DNA from: Heliopora coerulea
Lineage: Eukaryota; Cnidaria; Anthozoa; Scleralcyonacea; Helioporidae
NCBI GenBank assembly: GCA_030142905.1
Contig: JASJOG010000294.1
Span: 124,001 to 188,000 of the forward strand
DNA length: 64,000 bases
Direction: 5' to 3'
In this document: positions 54,834 to 61,380 of the stretch, one piece after another
Position numbering within the stretch: position 1 is the first letter of the stretch
Layout: every line of letters starts with the position of its first letter
Program-made: the position numbers and the translations under genes
The notes under the pieces: model-generated
The model's input: the letters and a program-made list of their open reading frames with translations, nothing else
What the model was told of the DNA's origin: nothing
Database searches by the model: none

Positions 54834-55349
54834 ATGACGAGAAAAAGAATCCAAACACCGATCACAAAATCCACAAGGTGCAAAAGCATGACATTGAAAA
54901 AAGTTAGATGTAAAAAAACGACCAAACGAACCCCTCAGTGTTGGATTCATTTATTAAAAAATAACAATTTAAGAATAAAGAAGTCATCAATTCCAAAAGC
55001 TGGATTGGGATTATTTGCAGGACGCAAAAAAATCAAAAAATCACAAAGTCTAGGATATTACACAGGAAGGCGAATCAAAAATAAATATTTGGACAAATAT
55101 TATCCAAAGACCAATTTGGCACCGTATGCCATTTGTGAAAGTGGGCGGAAAAATGCACGATGCATAAATGCAAATTTCAGCACAGACGCCGCTCCTAGAT
55201 ACGCCAATGATATAATGTCAAAATCCAAAACCAACATGGATATAAAAAACGTGGGCAGACGAAAATACCGCCCCAAAGCTTACGCCATCAAAGATATCAA
55301 ACCCGGTGAAGAAATATATTATTTTTATGGACCACAATATTGGAAATAA
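54834..55349 (+). CDS. SET-domain protein (putative lysine methyltransferase) with N-terminal Cys/His knuckle
   Basis: 171 residues from ATG 54834, directly after TTTTTCAATTTCAG. Residues 16-39 form a C-x9-C-x9-C-x2-H pattern (CKS..CKK..CWIH) in a basic context. The SET fold begins at GLGLFA (57-62), with YYTG (75-78), RYAND (122-126, matching the conserved RxxNH/D block) and GEEIYYFYGPQYW (158-170, the GEELxxxYG block). There are no pre-SET or post-SET cysteines, so it is a minimal enzyme like stand-alone SET proteins of giant DNA viruses. A histone or core-protein methyltransferase role is inferred from the family. It overlaps no other gene and uses the same C-rich strand as its neighbours, so it is an established part of the element. 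Confidence 0.85.
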   Translation: MTRKRIQTPITKSTRCKSMTLKKVRCKKTTKRTPQCWIHLLKNNNLRIKKSSIPKAGLGLFAGRKKIKKSQSLGYYTGRRIKNKYLDKYYPKTNLAPYAICESGRKNARCINANFSTDAAPRYANDIMSKSKTNMDIKNVGRRKYRPKAYAIKDIKPGEEIYYFYGPQYWK

Positions 55350-55510
55350 AAATGCTTTTAATTATTGATTAATTGTTTCTTCTTATAACTAAATCACAAT
55401 GATAATTCACATACGCACACGAGTATCATATATCATTTTCGTGTGACAAACAGCCATGGTAACAACCACAAAAGCAAATGCAAAAGCAAAAATCACTAAC
55501 AAAATCAAAA
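55350..55510 (-). other. Short interval containing a membrane-anchor-like frame
   Basis: Read on the - strand in the frame one base off the neighbouring secreted-protein gene, 55400-55505 encodes IDLILILLVIFAFAFAFVVV and then a short basic tail, a typical transmembrane anchor. It has no start of its own. See the gene at 55511. Confidence 0.5.
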
Positions 55511-55927
55511 TCAAGTCAATTTTGAGACGCGGTGGGTGCTTTTTTTTTTGTCATCTGGATACGCCGTCGACGGTTTCATCTTAACCTCTTTTTTTTCACA
55601 CCAATCATATCGTATTTTTTCCTCCTCCACACATCCCAATTCAATATTCTCGATGCGATATAGCAGATATGGAAAAAGCGGTGTTTCAGGATACAAATCT
55701 TCAGGACAATAAGGCTTATCAATGCAACACAAAACGTTTGATCTAAAAGTCAAATAACAATGTTCTTTCACTGCATCATATTCTTCCAAATTCTTGATTT
55801 CTGTCCCCCATCCTCCACATCTTCCAAACACGCCAAGTTCCACAGCCCCTTCCTTCTCCCTCTTCAAATCGTTTTCTGCAAAACAAAATGGAAAAACAAC
55901 CATCAAAATAATCAATTTCATTTTCAT
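55511..55927 (-). CDS. Secreted or type I membrane Cys-rich protein, anchor in another frame
   Basis: 138 residues. A clear signal peptide (KLIILMVVFPFCFAEN) is followed by a small ectodomain with seven cysteines (GRCGGW, EHCYLTF, VLCCIDKPYCPEDLY, LGCVEE, YDWCEKK). Near the end an A10 run (T10 on the + strand, 55540-55549) precedes STHRVSKLT and the stop. One extra A would lead instead into the frame with a 20-residue transmembrane segment and short tail in 55400-55505. The protein may therefore be a type I membrane protein made by slippage, or the run is one base short in this sequence. A surface or envelope-like role is a guess. Confidence 0.6.
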   Translation of the reverse strand: MKMKLIILMVVFPFCFAENDLKREKEGAVELGVFGRCGGWGTEIKNLEEYDAVKEHCYLTFRSNVLCCIDKPYCPEDLYPETPLFPYLLYRIENIELGCVEEEKIRYDWCEKKEVKMKPSTAYPDDKKKSTHRVSKLT

Positions 55928-56063
55928 TTTGCGATGTTAATCTTCAAATTTTCCACCCGCATTTATAATATCAAGTATTTAACATTTCATTTAAAATTCT
56001 AATATTCAATCGTTCAAAAAAACCATATATATTATCCAATAATCTCATCAATCATCATCAAAA

Positions 56064-57005
56064 ATGTCTCGTGTTTGTTGCAAACTTCACAAATTTCTGG
56101 ACACCGAAAATTTGACAACGATTTTGGACGATGAAAGATTCAAGGATTTCAGTTTATTTCTTCAAACGTCAAGTAATAAAAGAAACAGATCTTTACTACC
56201 GTTGGAAAACCCCAATAACAAAGAAGTTTACATATACTTATTTGGTGGTGTTGGAACACGTTACCTAACAACCGTCTTGGGCGAATTCATCACATTCATG
56301 TGCAGTGCAAAATCGACAAAAACAAAATGGTTTCCAGTAATAGGGATAAAAAAATCAGTGCAAACGAAATCATTAACAATCCTTGGAAGTGCAAAACTCC
56401 CAATCGCAATACTTTTACTTTTATCATACTACGAAAACAACTTAAAATACAATTACGATTGCAACAATCTATTCAACTTGAACACACATATGTCAATCAC
56501 ACTCTTAATCCCTTGTTTGTTATACATGCTTGAACAAACCAACGACTCACAATTACAAAATATATTAATCAAAAAAATGACATCCATCACATTATGTGAC
56601 AACAGCGACACCATAAATACTTTCCACACAAACATAATTGACAACTCCTTCTCATCACATCCCAAAACCATAAAGGGGCATTTCAACAGTTATTTAACCT
56701 TATATTGTGAAGACGAAAAACAAGCAACTCCCGAAGAAGAAAAGAAAGAAACATGGAAAAACAGAATTTTGACGTTCTTGATGACGAAGAATTGGACAGA
56801 AACTCCAGATGGTTGCAACAACTTGTCAGCAATTTTGAATCCGGAACATTTGAATTACCTCCCTTGCCAAGCAACACCAACTCAAGCTCACCCGTTATAC
56901 CCACCAACAATGATCCCTTCAACGACGCTCCATCCACATCGGGAATATCAAACAATCCCAGTGCACCCATCAGTTATGAATATGTATCAATTCCAAACAC
57001 CGTGA
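56064..57005 (+). CDS. Unknown protein (313 aa), 3' part overlaps the next gene
   Basis: Not recognised. ATG at 56064 (MSRVCCKLHKFLDTENLTT) with a TATATATTAT sequence about 35 bases upstream. The N-terminal half has YIYLFGGVGTRYLTTVLGEF and a hydrophobic stretch LPIAILLLLSYY; the last 60 residues are Pro/Thr/His-rich and low in complexity. Its final 253 bases are shared, in another frame, with the next gene. Confidence 0.6.
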   Translation: MSRVCCKLHKFLDTENLTTILDDERFKDFSLFLQTSSNKRNRSLLPLENPNNKEVYIYLFGGVGTRYLTTVLGEFITFMCSAKSTKTKWFPVIGIKKSVQTKSLTILGSAKLPIAILLLLSYYENNLKYNYDCNNLFNLNTHMSITLLIPCLLYMLEQTNDSQLQNILIKKMTSITLCDNSDTINTFHTNIIDNSFSSHPKTIKGHFNSYLTLYCEDEKQATPEEEKKETWKNRILTFLMTKNWTETPDGCNNLSAILNPEHLNYLPCQATPTQAHPLYPPTMIPSTTLHPHREYQTIPVHPSVMNMYQFQTP

Positions 57006-57595
57006 AGAAAATCGAAAACATCAGAACAGAAGAAGAAAAATGGAATCGGAAGATATTAAACAACAACAACACGCGTTATTGCTGTCAACCATTCAACATC
57101 GTCTCAAAACTATCTATATTACATTTTGAAGAATTCCATGCAATGAGGACGAATTTTATTCAACTAATCAAGAACAATACAGTTAAATCCTTAGAAATTC
57201 CTTTTCATTTTTACTCTTTTAAATCATCGCATAAAATGAACGCTGTTTTGGTTAATCAAGAACTTGAAAAATTTATGAATATTCAATTCATGATGATAGA
57301 AGGTTTCAAAATACATTACTTATTCACAAATATAATATTCGATGATGATTTCAAATACATATCTGGATTCAAGGACAAGCCATCAATTGTAACCATTCAC
57401 ACCATGACCAATTTAGTTTATAATCATTTAACAACAAACAAATTACCTTTGTACTTCAACTTGAGAAAATCCACCGAATCAAAATTTGTAAAAGTCTTTT
57501 TGAAATTGTGTAAAACTGAATTTTGTTTCAATGTAATCAAAAGTAGACTGAAACATTTAATAAAACATAATTGTAATACTTACTCCATGTGTTGA
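56753..57595 (+). CDS. Unknown protein (280 aa), 5' part overlaps the previous gene
   Basis: Not recognised. ATG at 56753 (MEKQNFDVLDDEELDRNSRW). A Ser/Pro/Asn-rich linker (about residues 35-75) falls in the overlap with the upstream gene, then a compact domain of about 190 residues follows (CCQPFNIVSKLSILHFEEFH, MIEGFKIHYLFTNIIFDDDF, FCFNVIKSRLKHLIKHN). The last 39 bases overlap the 3' end of the - strand gene at 57557. Confidence 0.6.
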   Translation: MEKQNFDVLDDEELDRNSRWLQQLVSNFESGTFELPPLPSNTNSSSPVIPTNNDPFNDAPSTSGISNNPSAPISYEYVSIPNTVKKIENIRTEEEKWNRKILNNNNTRYCCQPFNIVSKLSILHFEEFHAMRTNFIQLIKNNTVKSLEIPFHFYSFKSSHKMNAVLVNQELEKFMNIQFMMIEGFKIHYLFTNIIFDDDFKYISGFKDKPSIVTIHTMTNLVYNHLTTNKLPLYFNLRKSTESKFVKVFLKLCKTEFCFNVIKSRLKHLIKHNCNTYSMC

Positions 57596-58000
57596 CAAAA
57601 TATATTCAACCGAAGAATGTTGAAAAGACAGATGGTTCATATAAATATGCTGCATAGCCAATAACTGATCGATTCGCAATCCAATATTGCCAAAACACAG
57701 CACGTTTGGATATTCCAACCAGCCATGCGCCCTATACGATCTTCTAATCCATTGCATCAATGGTATATTACTAAAATATTGCTTTCTACCCGTTTCCGAA
57801 AATGAATGAAACCAGACAAACACATGATAATACACTTGATCACAACCTGCTTCAGGATCACATCTTTGTCCTTTATCATGAAATAAAATAACCCATTTAA
57901 GATTATTTTTATTTTTTGATTTCAGATATTTCACAAATTCCTCAAGCAATTCACAATGCAAATTAAACTCGCGAACATCGTAATCATCGTGAAAATCCAT
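57557..58000 (-). CDS. Unknown protein (147 aa)
   Basis: Not recognised with confidence. It contains LKWVILFHDKGQRCDPEAGC, then YYHVFVWFHSFS and MQWIRRSYRAHGW. A hydrophobic strand with two spaced histidines is loosely reminiscent of small viral replication nucleases, but the required motifs are not all visible. It shares its 3' end with the + strand gene ending at 57595. Confidence 0.55.
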   Translation of the reverse strand: MDFHDDYDVREFNLHCELLEEFVKYLKSKNKNNLKWVILFHDKGQRCDPEAGCDQVYYHVFVWFHSFSETGRKQYFSNIPLMQWIRRSYRAHGWLEYPNVLCFGNIGLRIDQLLAMQHIYMNHLSFQHSSVEYILSTHGVSITIMFY

Positions 58001-58062
58001 CTCAACACACCCGTGATTCAGTCAAAAACACAGCTATTTAAAACATATAAAATTTACATACA

Positions 58063-58440
58063 TCAACGAATGCAAATTTCTTCCTCGTCCTTCTCCTGTT
58101 TAACATCATCTATTGTATCCATAACTTTATAAACCACAAAATCATCAATATTGAACGGTGGGACCACCCTCACTCTTTTCAACAAAAGTAACTTTGAAAT
58201 GGCAAGAATATGTTCCCGTTTAACAACCAAATCTTCAAAAGCGATAGCAAATTTCACATTTTCCATCAGAAACGAATCAAGTGAAAAAATATCACATTCA
58301 AATCTCAATTCCATCAATTTAACTCCATTCACATCGTGAACACAAAACACTTCATCATCATACAAAACATGTTTCACCAAAAATCTTTTCGCAAAATCAG
58401 CCAGTGAAGTATTTATTTCAAAATACGTGAACAAATGCAT
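58063..58440 (-). CDS. Unknown protein (125 aa)
   Basis: Not recognised. MHLFTYFEINTSLADFAKRF, then VHDVNGVKLMELRFECDIF, SKLLLLKRVRVVPPFNIDDF and an acidic end (VKQEKDEEEICIR). It looks like a compact alpha/beta protein. It ends 62 bases upstream of the next - strand gene's start (58000), so the two may share a transcript. Confidence 0.55.
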   Translation of the reverse strand: MHLFTYFEINTSLADFAKRFLVKHVLYDDEVFCVHDVNGVKLMELRFECDIFSLDSFLMENVKFAIAFEDLVVKREHILAISKLLLLKRVRVVPPFNIDDFVVYKVMDTIDDVKQEKDEEEICIR

Positions 58441-58717
58441 CTTAACTTAATGTCGCTGACTATAAATAACTTAAATGGATCATTTATAACGTCTCTTCGG
58501 AGACGGCACATTGTGCAAACATACATTTGAAATGCAAATTGACACAGTTCAATTCCACACAACAAACGTTCTTCAGAGTAATAGAGGACCAATGGGTTGA
58601 CTTAACGAAATGAAGAACACATTCTTTTTCACAATCACGTGAGATATGCAAAACATCCAAACACTTATAAAATGGAAATCCTCGCGATTTATTTTCAGTC
58701 CATCGCGATTATTCCGA
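58441..58717. other. Intergenic, no gene seen
   Basis: Probably holds the promoter of the two - strand genes ending at 57557 and 58063. CTATAAATA near 58458 is a candidate TATA element (read on either strand). The CATCGCGAT / AATCGCGATG motif near 58680-58712 is a small inverted repeat beside the tRNA-like gene. Confidence 0.35.
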
Positions 58718-58795
58718 GTCAGATGTGGGACTTGAACCCACGACCTTGCCAACCCGCAATTAGGATGACCGCTCTACCGACTGAGCTAATCTGAC
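58718..58795 (-). tRNA. tRNA-Ile-like gene (AAU?) with enlarged anticodon arm
   Basis: 78 nt. Acceptor GTCAGAT/ATCTGAC is perfect and extends two pairs outward, D arm GCTC/GAGC, T arm GTGGG/CCCAC with loop TTCAAGT. A box TAGCTCAGTCGG and B box GGTTCAAGTCC are intact. The middle is five or six bases too long: GTCATCC can pair with GGTTGGC (one T-T mismatch) around TAATTGCG, a seven-pair stem. CCTAATT plus the AAGGTC variable loop resembles tRNA-Ile(AAU), with an insertion that could be a very small intron. No nearby TTTT terminator is seen; the next is about 60 bases downstream. It may be functional after processing, a degenerate copy, or a non-decoding tRNA mimic. Confidence 0.6.
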
Positions 58796-58835
58796 TCATG
58801 CTCTGGTAATTGAAAAAAACTTCTTCTCTTTCAGC

Positions 58836-59039
58836 ATGAACATAGTAAGCAGAAGAAATCAAAAAGGAGCCGGAATTTTTGGAACTTTATTGAAAATTGG
58901 AATACCCATAGCCGCAAAAATGCTTGGAGGTTCAGGAAGACGAAGAAGAAGAATGACCACATTTTCAAGAGTCAGAAAAAGAAAAAGAAATCAAAAAGGA
59001 AAAGGATTTTTCAAAGACATCTTGCGAGTTTTTATGTAA
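58836..59039 (+). CDS. Small basic pVI/pX-like virion protein (67 aa)
   Basis: ATG at 58836, two bases after TTCTTCTCTTTCAGC, an acceptor-like site. NQKGAGIFGTLLKIGIPIAA forms a hydrophobic amphipathic helix, then a GRRRRRM cluster, a second basic stretch (RKRKRNQKGKGFFKD) and ILRVFM. The Q-K-G-x-G motif occurs twice, as in the protein at 44127. A short amphipathic plus poly-Arg protein with protease-type Gly sites is characteristic of adenovirus-like minor core or membrane-lytic proteins. It lies far from the other virion genes, alone near the right terminal repeat. Confidence 0.65.
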   Translation: MNIVSRRNQKGAGIFGTLLKIGIPIAAKMLGGSGRRRRRMTTFSRVRKRKRNQKGKGFFKDILRVFM

Positions 59040-59689
59040 AATCAAATACATCCAGCGATTTTTTATGTGAATTAAATTTTTATTTTCTATCTGTCAGATT
59101 TCTCTTTGTTTCATTTCAAACAAGAGAACTTTGACAACAAGAAATCAAAATAATAAATCACAAAAGCATCAATCAATTTTTCAATTCAAGAATTTCATTG
59201 CAACAATATTTCACATATTGTGGCAGTGATATTCTAAAATTGAAAAAAACTGCAACAGAAGGATTCACAATCTAGAATGTGACATCGAAATGACTCGAGT
59301 CAATGATATATTCATCATTCCTCGACAGTCATTCCGACATCATTTTCCAGACTTGAAGAAACATGTCAAAGAAAATTATTTTAATGAAAGTCATCTTGAG
59401 ATTATTTTCACTCTCAAACTGATTTTCATGAAAATATTTTCCAAACAACAACACATCCAAAGAAAGAAGAAGGATCATCGTGAGACAAACACTTGGAATC
59501 AGTTTGGGAAAATCTTTTTTTTTTTTCCACACTCATTTCAAGACTTTGTTTTTCGAAAAAACACACAAACAAAGCGATCAGATTTGAATGTTTTGCGTCA
59601 AATTCCTCTCCCCATTCAAAGGACAGGATTTTGACGACAAAATATCAAAATCAATGCATCCGCCTTCCAGGAAAAACCTCCACTCTCGT
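59040..59689. other. Right-arm spacer of the Polinton
   Basis: C-rich, G-poor sequence. A 114-codon + strand frame at 59290-59634 has low complexity and no recognisable domain; I do not call it a gene. Confidence 0.4.
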
Positions 59690-60188
59690 CTTCCAAGAAA
59701 ACGGGCCCACCCGCCCCCTCATTCCCGTTTAAACCCAATATTGACACAAAAAGCATCCAAGCTTGCAAAATAATACCCACGCGAACCCATTATTGACACA
59801 AGCAGACGACGCGAATCCATTATTGACACAAGCAGACCATGCGAATCCATTATTGACACAAGCAGACCACGCGAATGAAATGTCAACAGAAACAAACCAC
59901 GCGTATCAAATGTTGACATAGCCGGGTGAACGAAACCGAAAATATTCAAATTTTTCAAAACACGAGAAACAAGAATTCGATCTCCTCGGCGACCGTTTTC
60001 TCGCATTATACAACCACGAAAAAACCAAAAGCGATCACCAAGACAAGAAAAGACTCCCAAAAACACGGAGAAACAAAAACCCGACCACCAAAGCGAAGAA
60101 ACAAGCCACAAACGACGAAATTCCCAACCGACGGACCGAACAAGCAAAGAACAACAAAGCCGACCGCGTGGGAACTCACCAAATCGAT

Positions 60189-60492
60189 CATAACTTTTTT
60201 ATTCTTTGTCGGACGGGATTCGAAATGGTATCAGAAGATTCCTGACGGTCTAGCGATCGTTTTGATATGAGTTTGGTCGCGTTTGGAATTCTCTTTGCGA
60301 AGACACGACGAAATCACGGATTGTTCGAATAAGCGCCGCATTTCACTTCGCTGACAACGCATCAAAATCGATCGTATCTTCGCAAAGCGAACTCCAAACC
60401 CGACCAAACCGGCATCAAAATGATCGCTAGACCGCGAGGAATCTTCTGATACCATTTCGAAACCCGCACGACGAAAAATAAAAAAGTCATGA
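60189..60492. repeat. Internal hairpin inside the right terminal repeat
   Basis: Mirror copy of the 32462-32765 hairpin. The motif AAGCGCCGCATTTCACTTCG occurs at about 60331 and again at about 60517, giving a direct repeat of about 47 bp. The arms are imperfect (GGTCTAGCGATCGTTTTGAT against GGTCTAGCGATCATTTTGAT), so they are older than the two terminal repeats themselves. Confidence 0.75.
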
Positions 60493-60654
60493 GGAAATCA
60501 CCGATCGTTCGAACAAGCGCCGCATTTCACTTCGAGACAAAACAACAAGATTCGACACAGCAAGTCTTCACATGAAGATATCAGGTAAAAAACTGCATTT
60601 ACGACGATTTTCACTCCAACACTTTCTCTTCTTCTCTTTTAGGTGAACAATCTG

Positions 60655-60900
60655 ATGCAAGTTGCGAGAGATAAAACGCCGAAGAAAAAAAATATAAAGT
60701 CTGAGAAGAACCGTGGCCTCAAAAACCTCGAAATTTTTCTAAGTGTATGGAATGTGCACCCAAAGTTTCACTGGCCGATATTATTCATGAGTTTGACCAT
60801 AAATGGTCAAGAAATCGATTTTTGCTCAATCAAAACTCAATCAAGTCATTATGTATTAATAGAAAATTCCAAAGTCACCCCCCCCGAACTAAGTAAATAA
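60655..60900 (+). CDS. Hypothetical 81-residue protein in the right terminal repeat
   Basis: Mirror of 32054-32299. A possible intron 60585-60642 (CAG/GTAAAA to CTCTTTTAG) precedes it. The frame is not continued by the short upstream exon, which argues against it being a spliced coding gene. Confidence 0.25.
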   Translation: MQVARDKTPKKKNIKSEKNRGLKNLEIFLSVWNVHPKFHWPILFMSLTINGQEIDFCSIKTQSSHYVLIENSKVTPPELSK

Positions 60901-60987
60901 ACGGAGCGACCTGATTGGTCTAAAGCCGAAATCCGGCAATCTGATTGGCGCGTAATATGAATATTCTCCTCTCTCACCTATACTACT

Positions 60988-61380
60988 ATTTCTTCATAAT
61001 TTTCCATTCTATTGAATAGCGCGCGTTCGGTTCTTTCAGCGATCAAACATGTTTGCTAAGCCCTGTGGCGTTTTTGGATTTTTCATTTCGAAATGAGCTG
61101 GTGTGGTGCCCGATATCGTGTTTTAAACGTTCCTTCTGTTAAGCCGACGTAGGTCTCTTTCGTGTTGTTGTCCTCATTCTTTACGGTGGCCTGGTAAACA
61201 ATTCCTTTGGTTTGGCATTTCCCTTTTAGTGGGCAATTATTTTTTGTGCGGCAGTTGCATTCGTTTTCCGGGGGCGTGTGATCAGCAGTTTCTTTGGTTT
61301 TGTTTAGCACTGATTTGTTGTGTAAGGAAATGATGTTGGCTACGTTGGGCATGCGACTATAACTAAGTTTTAGTGTGTTT
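60988..61380 (-). pseudogene. Penelope-like element fragment: zinc knuckle and GIY-YIG endonuclease
   Basis: On the - strand the frame from about 61380 to 61083 reads LKLSYSRMPNVANIISLHNK, CNCRTKNNCPLKGKC (zinc-knuckle linker) and TKETYVGLTEGTFKTRYR (start of GIY-YIG), then goes out of register. Sequence after the frame (60990-61080) is an inverted copy of 62400-62507. In this family the GIY-YIG nuclease nicks the target DNA. The Polinton begins right after it, at 60987. Confidence 0.7.

Larger units (their letters stand above)
31967..60987. mobile_element. Maverick/Polinton-type virus-like DNA transposon, apparently complete
   Basis: 29,021 bp bounded by inverted repeats that start AGTAGTATAGGTGAG and end with its complement, matching the AG...CT termini of Polintons. 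Paired positions in the two repeats always sum to 92,954, so there is no net indel between the arms. Recognisable genes are integrase (42100), penton-like protein (43026), capsid candidate (45421), adenain-like protease (48765), packaging ATPase (49502) and protein-primed polymerase B (50274), all open. Such elements are thought to replicate from their ends by protein priming, integrate with a retrovirus-type integrase and possibly form particles. Extra cargo includes a SET protein, two tRNA-like genes and a Cys-rich secreted protein. No matching 6-bp target duplication is seen. Confidence 0.93.
59690..60987. repeat. Right terminal inverted repeat of the Polinton
   Basis: Mirror of 31967-33264, ending CCTATACTACT at 60987. 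Similarity decays just inside 59690, where both arms still share a TTCCTGGAAG-type motif. Confidence 0.92.

Noticed and set aside
57557..58000. HUH-type replication nuclease
   Set aside because: Only one His-containing strand (YYHVFVWFH) is suggestive; no paired HUH motif with a following catalytic Tyr could be shown.
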